Of a stretch of 64,000 nucleotides of DNA, positions 52,946 through 62,501 are shown piece by piece; positions within the stretch are counted from its first letter, which is position 1, and each line of letters begins with the position of its first letter. Position numbers and translations under genes: made by a program. The notes under the pieces were generated by a model. The model worked only from the letters and a program-made list of their open reading frames with translations, had not been told where the DNA came from and did no database searches. The DNA comes from Magnetospirillum sp902729445 (GTDB lineage: Bacteria; Pseudomonadota; Alphaproteobacteria; Rhodospirillales; Magnetospirillaceae), in the NCBI RefSeq assembly GCF_902729445.1, contig NZ_CACVCE010000023.1:124001-188000 (forward strand), written 5' to 3'.

Positions 52946-54988
52946 TCACCTGCCTTCCCGCCACCAGGCGGCCAGGATCGTGGCGAGCGATAGGATCAAA
53001 AGCAGCAAGGGTGTGAAAAGGGGAACATCGCGAGCGCCGGTGACGACGAACTCGTCGCGGGCGACCACGCCGATCCAGCCATTTCCGGCGGTCGCGCCGC
53101 CGCCGGTGACGCGGCGGATGTCGGGAATGCCGTCCTTGGCGAGCTGGGTGATCGAGCCGCGGCTGGCCGCCGCGATCGGGGCCAGGATGGCCGTGGTGGC
53201 GGTCAGTTCGCCCATTTCCAGCGGGTTGGCCCCGCCATGCGCCGCCACGGTGCGGAAGGGGCCGTCGCTGACCCGCCACAAGCCAGGCTGATCGGCCGCC
53301 AGGCTGGCGTGGAACGCGCCGTCGGTTCCGGCGGTCAGCGGATGGTCGGCGCTGCTGCCGTCGGGGCGGGTGACGGTGATCGGGCCGGCCTGGTCGGCCA
53401 GGGTGCGCCGGGTCACCTCGAGCCGGCCGGCGCGGATCTCGGCGGCCAGCGCCTCTTCCTCCAGTTCGGGCTCCTGCATCAGCCAATGGGCCAGCCGGCG
53501 CAGCAATTCGTCGTGCGGGCCGCCGCCCTCGTGACCCCGCGCCCACAGCCAGGCGGTGTCGGACAGCAACAGGCCGACGCGGCCGTCGCCTACCCGGTTC
53601 AACACCAAGAGCGGCCGGCCGTCGGTGCCGGTCAGCACCGTTTGCCCCGCGCTGGGCCCCACCGCGATCTGGCGCACCCACGGCCCCCAGCCGGCTTCCG
53701 TCGCCGCCAGCGGGCCGCTGACCGGGTGGCGCCGCCCGATCTCGGCCAGGCGCGGGCGGAAGCTTTTTTCGATGACCTGGCCGGTGGGGGCGGCCGGCAG
53801 CACCGCGCCCAGCGAGGATTCCGAAAGCGCGCCCGGTTCGGCGAATTCCGGCCCGACCGACACCAGAAGTGCGCCGCCCTTGCGGACATAGTCGGCCAGC
53901 GCCTGGTAATAGCCGCCAGTCAGGATGCCGCGGCCGCGATAGCGATCGAACACCACCAGATCGAAGTCGGGCAGCTTCTCCTCGAACAATTCGCGGACCG
54001 GGAAGGTGATCAGCGACAACTCGCGGATCGGCGTCAGATCATCCTTTTCCGGCGGGCGCAGGATAGTGAAATGGACCAGATCGACCGAGGGGTCGGCCTT
54101 CAGCAGGTTGCGCCAGGCCCGCTCGCCGGCATGGGGCTCGCCCGAGACCAGCAGCACCTTCAGCCGGTCGCGCACCCCCGACACCGAGACCAGTTGGCGA
54201 TTGTTGGCGTCGGACAGCTCGCCTGCGGCCGGCTGGGCGGTCAACTCGACCAGGTTGGCGCCGCCATGGCGGATGGGGATGTCCACGTGCAGGTCGCGAT
54301 TGACCGGCTGGGGCGCATCGATCAGCGGCGTGCCGTCGATGGCGACCGTCAGCCGCACCGGGGCCGATTGGCCGGGATCGTCGATGCGCAGCGTGATCGG
54401 CGCGCTTTTGCCGACCAGGGCGAAGCCGGGTTGGCGGACGATGGTCAGGCGGCGGTCGCGCTCGGTGGCGGTGCCGGTCAGCAGGACGTGCAGGGGCGCG
54501 TCCAGGCGGGGCGCATCCGGGCGGGGTGGGGGGCTGGCATCGTGGATGCGGCCGTCGGTGATGGCGACGATGCCGGCCAGCCGGCGCCGCCCGATATCGG
54601 CCAGGGCGCGGTCGGCGGCCTCGAACAGGCGGGTGCCCTGGTCGGTGCCGGCCACCCGCTCGACCCGGACCTCAAGGTTGGGCAGGCGGGCCAGGCGCTC
54701 GCGCACCGCAGCCAGGGCTGATTCGCTACGTTCGGCCCGACCGTCGATGCGGTTGGACGGGCTGTCGTCCACCAGCACCAGGGCGATGTCGGGCAGGGAT
54801 TGGCGCTCGGCCACCGTCAGGCGCGGGCCGGCCAGGGCGGCGGTCAGCACGGCGAACAGGGCCAGCCGCCACCACGCCCCGCGGGCGCGCCGCGCCAAGG
54901 CGAAGGCGGCGGCGGCCAGGAAGGCCAGGGCCAGCATCGCCAGGTCCGACCAGTCCAGCAGCGGGGCGAAATGCAGGCTGGCGTTCAT
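52946..54988 (-). CDS. VWA-like / glutamine-amidotransferase-like membrane protein
   Basis: The protein has 680 residues; its start overlaps the DUF4159 gene stop (ATGA). Two N-terminal helices (about 17-33 and 41-53) precede a VWA-like fold with DDSPS at 74-78, matching the MIDAS DxSxS pattern. A DJ-1/PfpI-like region follows (VKVLLVSGEPHAGERAW reads as LKVLLVSGEPHAGERAW), with DLVVFDRYRGRGILTGGYY. A C-terminal anchor (FTPLLLLILSLATILAAWW) ends it. It is the last gene of the MoxR operon; such operons assemble or mature envelope complexes, but the target is unknown. Confidence 0.8.
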   Translation of the reverse strand: MNASLHFAPLLDWSDLAMLALAFLAAAAFALARRARGAWWRLALFAVLTAALAGPRLTVAERQSLPDIALVLVDDSPSNRIDGRAERSESALAAVRERLARLPNLEVRVERVAGTDQGTRLFEAADRALADIGRRRLAGIVAITDGRIHDASPPPRPDAPRLDAPLHVLLTGTATERDRRLTIVRQPGFALVGKSAPITLRIDDPGQSAPVRLTVAIDGTPLIDAPQPVNRDLHVDIPIRHGGANLVELTAQPAAGELSDANNRQLVSVSGVRDRLKVLLVSGEPHAGERAWRNLLKADPSVDLVHFTILRPPEKDDLTPIRELSLITFPVRELFEEKLPDFDLVVFDRYRGRGILTGGYYQALADYVRKGGALLVSVGPEFAEPGALSESSLGAVLPAAPTGQVIEKSFRPRLAEIGRRHPVSGPLAATEAGWGPWVRQIAVGPSAGQTVLTGTDGRPLLVLNRVGDGRVGLLLSDTAWLWARGHEGGGPHDELLRRLAHWLMQEPELEEEALAAEIRAGRLEVTRRTLADQAGPITVTRPDGSSADHPLTAGTDGAFHASLAADQPGLWRVSDGPFRTVAAHGGANPLEMGELTATTAILAPIAAASRGSITQLAKDGIPDIRRVTGGGATAGNGWIGVVARDEFVVTGARDVPLFTPLLLLILSLATILAAWWREGR

Positions 54989-57651
54989 CGGCCCAGCCTT
55001 TCCAGGATCGCCGGCAGGTGGACCTGGTCGGCCTTGTAATTGCCGGTCAGGGCGTACATCACCAGATTGACGCCGAAGCGCAGCGCCATCTCGCGCTGGC
55101 GCTCGCCGCCGGGGACGCAGGCGTAAAGCGGGCGGTCGCGCTCGTCGGTGGCCCAGGCGCCGGCCCAGTCGTTGGCCCCGGCCACCACCGGCGACACGCC
55201 GTCCTGGCCGCCGGCGCGGGGATCGGCGGCCCAGGCCGGCCCGTTCCACCGCCCGGGCAATTCGCGCAGCAGATAGAACGAGCGGGTCAGCACATGGTCC
55301 GGCCCGACCGGCACCAGGCCCGGCAGGGCCAGATCGGCGGTAAGCGCGCGGGCGCTGTCGGCCTCGCCGCCGGCATTGGCTCCGTCGCCGGCACTGTCCA
55401 GCACGATCATGCCGCCGGCCCGCAGATAGGCGGTCAGGCGGGCGATGGCCGCCGGCGAGGGCGGCTTTTGCGCCACCCCCACCGGCCAATAGATCAACGG
55501 GTAAAGGTGGACCGGATCGGCTTCGAGATCGATGCCGACCGGTGCGGCCAGCCGCGCGGTCGAGCGTTGGCCGACCAGCTTGGACAAGGCCTTCAGGCCG
55601 GCGGCACTTTTGCGGTCGGTCTCGCCGTCATGGGTGCGCACCCAGGCCAGCCGGGTCGACAGCGCCGCCTCGGGCGGGGCGGGGTCGGCGGCATGGGCCG
55701 GCAGGGCGGCGGCGGTCAGGGCCAAGGCCGCCAGTGCCGCGCGGGTCAGCAGGCCGCGCAGACCCAACGACACCATCAGGTCGAGCAGGACCAGCAGGCC
55801 GGCGGCCAGCAGCAGCGGCCCGCGCAGGTCGCGCTCGCCGGGCTTTTGGCCGGACAGCGCGGTGGATTTCACCCCGGGCACCGCCGCCAGCGGACGCAAG
55901 GGGCCGATCAGCGGCGCCAGATTGACCGCCTGGCGCCAGGGGCCGGACCCGTAGAAACCGGGCGGGTGGCGCGGGCCGACCGGCGCGCCCTCGGGCCGGG
56001 CCACCACCAGCGGGCCGGGCGGGGTCAATCGGCCGAAGCCGTCCAGCGTCTCGATGGGCATGGCCGGCCCGGCCGGCCGGTCGGCCACCAGGCCGGTGGA
56101 CAATTGGGTCAGCCGGCGGGTCATCTCGACGAACAGGCCCGACAGCGGCAGGTTGCTCCATTCGGCGTTGGCGGTGGTGTGGATCAGCACCAGCCAGCCC
56201 TTGCCCTGTCGTCGTCCGGTCACCAGCGGCGTGCCGTCGGTCAGGCTGGCCCAGGTCCGTTCCGCCAGGTCGGGCACCGGCTCGGCCAGGACCTGCGAGG
56301 CGACGCGGATGTCGGGATCGGCGGTCAAGCCCGCGAAGGGGCCGTGATCGGGGAAGGCGGCCAGGCCTTGCGGGTTGGTCCAGCTCATGGCGCCGCCCAG
56401 GCTGCGGCCGCCAGTGCGCAAGGCCACCGGGGCCAGCGGATCGGGGGTCGTGCGGCCGGAGATGGCGCGCGCGGTCTCGGGGCCGGCGAAGCGGACCAGC
56501 ACGCCGCCGGCCTCGACCCATTCGGTCAGCCGGCGGGTCATGCTGGCCGAGGGCGGCGGCAGGTCGGCCAGCACCAGCATCGCCACGCCGCGATCCATCA
56601 GGCTGCCGACCTCGCCGTGATGCAGGTCGGCGAACGGCGCCAGGGCGCGGTCCAGGTAATAAAGCGGCGCCAGCAGCGGTACCGCCGCCTCGTCCAGCGC
56701 CGCCAGTCCGACCGGGCGACGGCGCCAGCGCTCGTCCAGCAAGGCGGAGGTGCCGGCGCCCATCATCCCATCGATATCCAGCCGGACCACCTGGTTTCTC
56801 AGGTCGGCCGGCAGGCGGATCTCGATTCTGGCTTCGGTGCGGCCGGCCGGCAATTCGGTCTCGGCGCGGGCCAGCACCCGCCCGGCCGGATCCGAGGCCC
56901 GGACGGCGATGCGCTCGGGCTCGGGCGGGGCCTGGGCGCGGACCAGCCGGGCGGTCAGGCGGTCGGCGGCGCCCGATTCCTCGGGCGGGGACAGCAGCAA
57001 GGCGGCGCGGCCGAACACCAGCTCGACGCCGCCGCCCAGGGTTTGCAATTCCCGCATCAGCTCTTGGCCGGCGCCGTCCTCCAGCCCGTCGGTCAGCCAG
57101 ACGACTTCGGTGACCGTGTCGCGCGGCCAGGCCGCCACCGCCTTTCGCACCTCGGACCGCCCCGTCGGCCACGGCTTGGGCTCCAGCGCGGCCAGCCGAG
57201 CCAGCGCCTCGGTGGCGGTCAGCCAGTCGTCGGACAGGAATGGCGGCGCGGTGGCGACCAGGCGAACCGGCCGGCCCAGGCGGTCGGCGTGACGCAGGAC
57301 CGATTGGGCGAAGGCCTGGCGGTCGCGCCAGTCGGCGGCCGCCGCCCAGCCGTCGTCGATCACCAGCACCAGCGGCGAGTTGGCGTGGTGCGCGCGTGGA
57401 TGGGCCACCGGCCCGGCGGCGGCGGCGACCAGCAAGATCACCGCCAGCAGGCGCAGCGCCAGCATCCACCACGGCGTGCGCGCCGTGCTGTCTTCGGCCG
57501 AGCCCAGTGCGGCCAGCAGGACCAGCGGCGGGAAGGATTGGTGCCGGGGTGCGGGCGGCAGCAGGCGCAGCAGCAGCCACAGGATCGGGGCCAGGGCCAG
57601 CGCCCCCAAGGCCCACGGCGCGGTGAAGCCGATGGCGCCCAGCTCTAGCAT
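54985..57651 (-). CDS. BatA-like membrane protein with C-terminal DUF4159
   Basis: The protein has 888 residues. The N-terminal BatA-type helices (GFTAPWALGALALAPILWLLL and a second at about 62-82) lead into a VWA-like domain. Its MIDAS is degenerate: DDGWA at 99-103 replaces DxSxS. After a long beta-rich region and a pair of helices near 630-665, the C-terminal DUF4159 domain begins around WVRTHDGETDRKSAAGLKAL. It continues with YPLIYWPVGVAQKPPS, YLRAGGMIVLDSAGDG and FGVNLVMYALTGNYKADQ. It overlaps DUF58 at the start by seven bases. Confidence 0.87.
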   Translation of the reverse strand: MLELGAIGFTAPWALGALALAPILWLLLRLLPPAPRHQSFPPLVLLAALGSAEDSTARTPWWMLALRLLAVILLVAAAAGPVAHPRAHHANSPLVLVIDDGWAAAADWRDRQAFAQSVLRHADRLGRPVRLVATAPPFLSDDWLTATEALARLAALEPKPWPTGRSEVRKAVAAWPRDTVTEVVWLTDGLEDGAGQELMRELQTLGGGVELVFGRAALLLSPPEESGAADRLTARLVRAQAPPEPERIAVRASDPAGRVLARAETELPAGRTEARIEIRLPADLRNQVVRLDIDGMMGAGTSALLDERWRRRPVGLAALDEAAVPLLAPLYYLDRALAPFADLHHGEVGSLMDRGVAMLVLADLPPPSASMTRRLTEWVEAGGVLVRFAGPETARAISGRTTPDPLAPVALRTGGRSLGGAMSWTNPQGLAAFPDHGPFAGLTADPDIRVASQVLAEPVPDLAERTWASLTDGTPLVTGRRQGKGWLVLIHTTANAEWSNLPLSGLFVEMTRRLTQLSTGLVADRPAGPAMPIETLDGFGRLTPPGPLVVARPEGAPVGPRHPPGFYGSGPWRQAVNLAPLIGPLRPLAAVPGVKSTALSGQKPGERDLRGPLLLAAGLLVLLDLMVSLGLRGLLTRAALAALALTAAALPAHAADPAPPEAALSTRLAWVRTHDGETDRKSAAGLKALSKLVGQRSTARLAAPVGIDLEADPVHLYPLIYWPVGVAQKPPSPAAIARLTAYLRAGGMIVLDSAGDGANAGGEADSARALTADLALPGLVPVGPDHVLTRSFYLLRELPGRWNGPAWAADPRAGGQDGVSPVVAGANDWAGAWATDERDRPLYACVPGGERQREMALRFGVNLVMYALTGNYKADQVHLPAILERLGR

Positions 57652-58502
57652 GGCAGGCCGTTTCGCGGCGACGCCAGCCGGCGGTAAAGGGCCAGCAGGG
57701 CGGTCTGTGGCGGCTGGTCGCTATGGTGGCAGGAAAAGCTCCAGCCGGCGGCGCGGGCGATGGCCACCAATCCGTCGCGGTGGGCGGTCATCCGCTGCTG
57801 GTAGCCGTCGCGCAGGTCCTGCGCACGCCGGGCCAGGAACTGGGCGCCGCCTTCCGGGTCGGTGAAGCGGATGCGGCCGTCGAACGGCAGGGTTTCCTCG
57901 GCCGGGTCCAGCACCTGCAGCAGATGGCCGCCGGCCCGGCCGCCGGCCCAGGCGCGGACCCGGGCGGCGATCATGTCCAGCGGCTCAAGGAAATCCGACA
58001 CCAGCACCATCTCGACGCCCTTCGGCGGCGGTTCGGCGGGCGGCGCGGGCGTTGCCGCCAGCGCGGCGGCCAGGCGCGACAGGGTCTGCGGCCCGTGGCC
58101 GGCCGCCAGCCAGCCGGCGGCGGCCACCCGTTCGCCGCCGCGCAGCAGACAGGCGGCCAAGGCCAGGGTCAGCACCAGGGCGCGTTCGGCCTTGGTCGGC
58201 AGGTTCGGATCAGAGCGCCACTCCATCGAGGCGGTGCCGTCGCACCACAGCCAGACCGTCTGGGCGGCGGCCCACTCGGTCTGGCGCACGAACAGGTCCT
58301 GGCCGCGCGCCGATTGCCGCCAGTCGATGGCCGAGGCCGGGTCGCCGGTCTGGGCGTGGCGGAACTGCCAGAAGGATTCGCCCGGTCCGGCCCGGCGTCG
58401 CCCGTGCGCGCCGCCGGTCACGGCGGCGGCCACCCGCTCGGCCGCCACCAGCAAGGGCGGCAGCCGGGCGGCCAATTGCCGGGCGGCGCCCTCGGTGGTC
58501 AC
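57645..58502 (-). CDS. DUF58 domain protein
   Basis: The protein has 285 residues from a GTG overlapping the moxR stop (GTGA). GESFWQFRHAQTGDPASAID and WRQSARGQDLFVRQTE contain the conserved DUF58 block (gD..r.IDWr.sAR). A VWA-like segment WLWCDGTASMEW follows. DUF58 proteins are regularly encoded after MoxR ATPases and are thought to be their clients or partners. It lacks membrane segments. It is the second gene of the operon. Confidence 0.92.
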   Translation of the reverse strand: MTTEGAARQLAARLPPLLVAAERVAAAVTGGAHGRRRAGPGESFWQFRHAQTGDPASAIDWRQSARGQDLFVRQTEWAAAQTVWLWCDGTASMEWRSDPNLPTKAERALVLTLALAACLLRGGERVAAAGWLAAGHGPQTLSRLAAALAATPAPPAEPPPKGVEMVLVSDFLEPLDMIAARVRAWAGGRAGGHLLQVLDPAEETLPFDGRIRFTDPEGGAQFLARRAQDLRDGYQQRMTAHRDGLVAIARAAGWSFSCHHSDQPPQTALLALYRRLASPRNGLPC

Positions 58503-59494
58503 CCGATGGTCTCGATCAGGCGGGCGATGATGTGACCGACCGTGATGCCGTCGGCGCGGGCGGCGAAGCCCACCGCCATGCGATGGCGCAGCACCGGCGG
58601 GGCCAGGGCGACGACGTCATCGACCGACGGCGACGGCCTGCCGTCCAGCAGGGCGCGGGCGCGGGCGGCCAGCATCAGCGCTTGCGCCGCGCGCGGGCCG
58701 GGGCCCCAGGCGACGTGACGGCGCACCTCGTCCAGGGGCGAGGTCTCGGGCCGGCCGGCGCGGACCAGGGTCAGGATCGCCTCGACCACGCTTTCGCCGA
58801 CCGGCAGACGGCGCACCAATTCTTGCGCCGCCACCAATTCGGCGGCGGTCAGCACCGCCTGCGGCGGCGCTTCGGCCGGGCCGGTGGTGGCGACCAGCAT
58901 GTGGCGCTCGGCCGCAAGGTCGGGATAGCCGACATCGATCTGCAGCAGGAAACGATCCAACTGCGCCTCGGGCAGCGGATAGGTGCCTTCCTGCTCCAGC
59001 GGGTTCTGGGTGGCGACGACGTGGAACGGCTTGGGCAAATCGTGGTAATGGCCGGCCACCGAGACGCGGCCTTCCTGCATCGCCTGCAGCAGCGCCGATT
59101 GGGTGCGCGGGCTGGCGCGGTTGATCTCGTCGGCCATCAGAAGCTGGCAGAAGACCGGCCCCTTCAGGAAGCGGAACGCCCGCGCCCCGCCGGCCGCCTG
59201 CTCCAGCACCTCGGACCCCAGGATGTCGGCCGGCATCAGATCGGGGGTGAACTGCACCCGCTTGTCGGTCAATCCCAGGGTGATCCCCAACGTCTGCACC
59301 AGCCGGGTCTTGGCCAGGCCGGGTACGCCGATCAACAGGGCGTGACCCCCCGCCAGCAGCGTGATAAGTGTCTCGTCGATGACTCGATCCTGGCCGAAGA
59401 TGACGCGGCCGATCGCCGCGCGGGCCTCGGCCATGCGGGCGGCGGTGGTTTCGAGCGCTTTGACGGTTTCGTCCGGGGCGGAGATGATGGTCAA
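58499..59494 (-). CDS. MoxR family AAA+ ATPase
   Basis: The protein has 331 residues. The start is a TTG at 59494, supported by GAGG nine bases upstream and by the N-terminal conservation; no ATG precedes the domain. Walker A GVPGLAKT is at 56-63, Walker B is LLMADEINRASPRTQSALLQ, and sensor 1 is VVATQNPLEQEGTYPLPEAQ. It is a chaperone-like ATPase that works with VWA proteins. It heads the minus-strand operon; transcripts of it and DUF1285 diverge from a 13-base gap. Confidence 0.93.
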   Translation of the reverse strand: MTIISAPDETVKALETTAARMAEARAAIGRVIFGQDRVIDETLITLLAGGHALLIGVPGLAKTRLVQTLGITLGLTDKRVQFTPDLMPADILGSEVLEQAAGGARAFRFLKGPVFCQLLMADEINRASPRTQSALLQAMQEGRVSVAGHYHDLPKPFHVVATQNPLEQEGTYPLPEAQLDRFLLQIDVGYPDLAAERHMLVATTGPAEAPPQAVLTAAELVAAQELVRRLPVGESVVEAILTLVRAGRPETSPLDEVRRHVAWGPGPRAAQALMLAARARALLDGRPSPSVDDVVALAPPVLRHRMAVGFAARADGITVGHIIARLIETIG

Positions 59495-59507
59495 GAAGGC
59501 AAACCTC

Positions 59508-60017
59508 GTGGGGCGACCGGTGGACCCGGGTGATTGCGGCGATCTGGGGATTCATATCGACCGAACCGGGCGTTGGTTTTACCACGGCTCTTCGATCGAT
59601 CGCAAAGAGATGGTCTGCCTGTTCGCCCAGATGATGAGCCGCGACGCCGATGGTCGCTATTGGCTGATCAGCCCGGGGGAAAAGGGCACCATCACCGTCG
59701 AGGACGTGCCCTTCCTGGCGGTCGAGATGTTCACCGGCGGCTCGGGCCGCGAGCAGGTGGTCAGCTTTCGCACCAATGTCGACGAGCTGGTGACGGTCGA
59801 TCAGGACCATCCGATCTACTTCGCCGATTGCCCCCAGACCGGGGAAGTGGTTCCCTATGTGACGGTGCGCGACGGTCTCGACGCGCGCCTGACCCGGCCG
59901 GTCTATTACGAACTGGTGGCGCTGGGCTTCGAGGAACGGTTCGACGACGAAGAATTGTACGGATTATGGAGCAGCGGGACGTTCTTTCCCCTGGGGCGGC
60001 TGACCGACCCCGACTGA
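59508..60017 (+). CDS. DUF1285 domain protein
   Basis: The protein has 169 residues from the GTG at 59508, with AAGG nine bases upstream. The ATG at 59487 would add seven residues and overlap the moxR start. GDCGDLGIHIDRTGRWFYHG, SIDRKEMVCLFAQMMSRD, GRYWLISPGEKGTITVEDVP and YYELVALGFEERFDDEELYG are the DUF1285 blocks. The function is unknown. Its end overlaps the CoA pyrophosphatase start by about 50 bases. DUF1285, CoA pyrophosphatase and CCA-adding enzyme form a conserved alphaproteobacterial run. Confidence 0.82.
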   Translation: MGRPVDPGDCGDLGIHIDRTGRWFYHGSSIDRKEMVCLFAQMMSRDADGRYWLISPGEKGTITVEDVPFLAVEMFTGGSGREQVVSFRTNVDELVTVDQDHPIYFADCPQTGEVVPYVTVRDGLDARLTRPVYYELVALGFEERFDDEELYGLWSSGTFFPLGRLTDPD

Positions 60018-60643
60018 CCCTGGCGGACATCCGCCAGCGGCTGGGGCGCGGCCATAATCCGGCCGCGCGGGGCGACGCCCATCTCGAACGCCAGATCGAC
60101 GGCCCCGATGCTCCGGGCCGGGCCGCGCTGACCGATGGAAGCGAACCCACCCCCGCCGCCGTGCTGGTGCCGCTGGTCGAACATTCCGACGGCTTCACCG
60201 TCTTGTTGACCCAGCGCACCGAGCATCTGGCCCATCATCCCGGCCAGATCAGCTTTCCCGGCGGCCGGCTGGAACCGGCCGACCAGGGCGACGCCGTCAC
60301 CTGCGCACTGCGCGAAACCGAAGAAGAGATCGGCTTGCCGGCCTCACGCGTCACCATCCTGGGCCGGCTGGACGATTACGTCACCGGTACCGGCTTCATC
60401 ATCACGCCGGTCGTCGGCGTGATCACGCCGCCGGTGGTGACCAATGCCGACCCGTTCGAGGTCGCCGAGGTGTTCGAGGTGCCGCTGCACTTCCTGCTCG
60501 ATCCCGAGAACCACAAGCTGCACCGGCGCATCGTCGAAGGCCGCCACCGCCCGTTCTGGTCGATGACCTGGGAACAGCGGATGATCTGGGGCGCCACCGC
60601 CGGCATGCTGGTCAATTTGTCCGACGTCCTGGGGCAGCCGTGA
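59966..60643 (+). CDS. NUDIX CoA pyrophosphatase
   Basis: The protein has 225 residues from the ATG at 59966, giving a 52-base overlap with DUF1285. VLLTQRTEHLAHHPGQISFP is the UPF0035 CoA-binding block directly before the Nudix box GGRLEPADQGDAVTCALRET with EEEIGL. This pair defines CoA diphosphatases (NudL-like). It cleaves CoA or acyl-CoA into phosphopantetheine and ADP. Its stop overlaps the next start (GTGA). Confidence 0.92.
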   Translation: MEQRDVLSPGAADRPRLTLADIRQRLGRGHNPAARGDAHLERQIDGPDAPGRAALTDGSEPTPAAVLVPLVEHSDGFTVLLTQRTEHLAHHPGQISFPGGRLEPADQGDAVTCALRETEEEIGLPASRVTILGRLDDYVTGTGFIITPVVGVITPPVVTNADPFEVAEVFEVPLHFLLDPENHKLHRRIVEGRHRPFWSMTWEQRMIWGATAGMLVNLSDVLGQP

Positions 60644-61932
60644 TCGCCACCCGTTCATCCTCCGAGCCGGTCGGGCAATTGTCGCCGCAGGACTGGCTGG
60701 ACGCCCCCGAGACCCAGGCGGTGCTGGACGCCCTGACCGCCGACGGGTCCGAGGTCCGCTTCGTCGGCGGCTGCGTGCGCGACGCCGTGCTCAAGCGCCC
60801 GATCAAGGATATCGACATCGCCACCCATGACCCGCCGCAGGTGGTGATGGCGTTGCTGGACGATGCCGGCATCCATTGCATCCCCACCGGCATCGACCAT
60901 GGCACGGTGACGGCGGTGATCGGCAAGGCCCATTACGAGATCACCACGCTGCGCGAGGATGTCGAGACCTTCGGCCGCCACGCCCGGGTCGCCTTCACTG
61001 ACGACTGGACCGCCGACGCCGCCCGGCGCGACTTCACCATGAACGCCATGTTCGCCGACCGTCAGGGCCGGGTCTATGACCCGTTCGACGGGCTGTCCGA
61101 CCTGGGCGCCGGCCGGGTGGTGTTCGTCGGCAACCCGCAAAGGCGGCTGGAAGAGGACGTGCTGCGGCTGCTGCGCTTCTTCCGCTTCCACGCCCATTAC
61201 GGCCGGCCGCCGATGAATGAGTCGGCGTTGGCCGCCTGCCGCCGCATGGCGCCCCGGCTGGTCGAGTTGTCGGGCGAGCGGGTGGCCGGCGAGTTCGTGC
61301 GGCTGATGCAGGCCCCCGATCCGGCGGCGGTGCTGCTGGTGATGCATGGTCTGGGCATCCTGGCCCATGTCCTGCCCGAGGCCGCCGCCTTCGGCCGGCT
61401 GCGGGTGGTGTGCTGGCTCGAGACCCGGGCGATGGTCCGGCCCGGATTGGGAATCGACTGGTTGCGCCGGTTGGCTGCGGTGCTGGACACCGACGCTGCC
61501 GGCGCGCGGGCGGTGGGCGAACGGCTGAAGATGTCGGCGGTGCAGACCGCCCGGCTGGTGTCCATCGCCGCGCCCAAGGTCCGGCTGGATCCGGCCATGG
61601 ACGGGCCGGCGATCCGGCGCGCCCTTCGATCGGTTGGGGCCGACACCTTCCGCGACCTGCTGCTGGTCGCCTGGGCCGAGGCCCGGGCCGTCGATGGTCG
61701 CGCCAACTCGACCGAAAGCGCCCGGTGGATCGCTCTGCTGGATGAATGCGACGGGTGGCGGCCGGTGGAATTGCCGGTCAGGGGCGCCGACTGCCTGGAA
61801 TTGGGCGTCCCCAAGGGGCCGCGCATCGGCCAGGTGCTGGCCCTGGTCGATCAATGGTGGGAAGACCGCGATTACCGGCCCGGTCGCGACGCGTGCCTGG
61901 CCCGCCTGCGCGAACTGGTGGGGCAGGGGTGA
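60640..61932 (+). CDS. CCA tRNA nucleotidyltransferase
   Basis: The protein has 430 residues from a GTG. The catalytic head has RFVGGCVRDAVLKRPIKDID with the GG and DxD motifs, then TAVIGKAHYEITTLREDVE and RRDFTMNAMFADRQGRVYD. The C-terminal neck and body (EDVLRLLRFFRFHAHYG) are typical of the class II nucleotidyltransferase. It adds or repairs the 3' CCA of tRNA. It is coupled to both neighbours by GTGA overlaps. Confidence 0.95.
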   Translation: MIATRSSSEPVGQLSPQDWLDAPETQAVLDALTADGSEVRFVGGCVRDAVLKRPIKDIDIATHDPPQVVMALLDDAGIHCIPTGIDHGTVTAVIGKAHYEITTLREDVETFGRHARVAFTDDWTADAARRDFTMNAMFADRQGRVYDPFDGLSDLGAGRVVFVGNPQRRLEEDVLRLLRFFRFHAHYGRPPMNESALAACRRMAPRLVELSGERVAGEFVRLMQAPDPAAVLLVMHGLGILAHVLPEAAAFGRLRVVCWLETRAMVRPGLGIDWLRRLAAVLDTDAAGARAVGERLKMSAVQTARLVSIAAPKVRLDPAMDGPAIRRALRSVGADTFRDLLLVAWAEARAVDGRANSTESARWIALLDECDGWRPVELPVRGADCLELGVPKGPRIGQVLALVDQWWEDRDYRPGRDACLARLRELVGQG

Positions 61933-62501
61933 GCGCGGTGCTGGCCTATGCGCTGGCCTGGGGGGCGTTCGGCCTGATCCATTCCCTGCTGGCACGCGCC
62001 GCCGTGAAGGACCGGCTGCGGCCGTTGTTCGGGCGGGGCTATCGCCTGGCCTACAACCTGTTCGCCGGATTGTGTTTCGCCGCTGTCGCCTGGGTCGGCG
62101 CCGTCACCCTGGGCAACTGGCCGGCCTTCGAACTGCCGTTCCCGGTGGCGGTCGGCCTGGGTGGGATCCATCTGGCCGGCTGGGCGGTGATGATCTGGGC
62201 GGCCCGTCACACCGATCTTTCCAGGCTGGGCGGCCTGGCCCAATGGCGCGGCCAGGACGATGACGGCCCGTTGACGCAAGCCGGACCCTATCGTCTTTGC
62301 CGCCACCCGCTTTATTTGGGCGGCCACCTGATCTTGTGGGGGCTGGCGCTGTCGCCGCTGGGCCTGGCCACCGCAGCTTTCGGCAGCACGTATCTGGTGA
62401 TCGGCGCTGCTTTCGAGGAACGCGATCTGCGCAAACGCTATGGCGCGCCCTATGCCGAATATTGCCGGCGGGTGCCGTTCCTGTTTCCTCGAATCAACTG
62501 A
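61929..62501 (+). CDS. NnrU/isoprenylcysteine methyltransferase-like membrane protein
   Basis: The protein has 190 residues from a GTG overlapping the previous stop. It has about five hydrophobic helices. The C-terminal half has GPYRLCRHPLYLGGHLILWG and AFEERDLRKRYGAPYAEYCR, the ICMT/PEMT-type SAM-binding signature (RHP..G, then E...L...yG..Y..Y). It may methylate a lipid or small substrate in the inner membrane. Its last eight bases overlap the convergent transglutaminase gene. Confidence 0.85.
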   Translation: MSAVLAYALAWGAFGLIHSLLARAAVKDRLRPLFGRGYRLAYNLFAGLCFAAVAWVGAVTLGNWPAFELPFPVAVGLGGIHLAGWAVMIWAARHTDLSRLGGLAQWRGQDDDGPLTQAGPYRLCRHPLYLGGHLILWGLALSPLGLATAAFGSTYLVIGAAFEERDLRKRYGAPYAEYCRRVPFLFPRIN

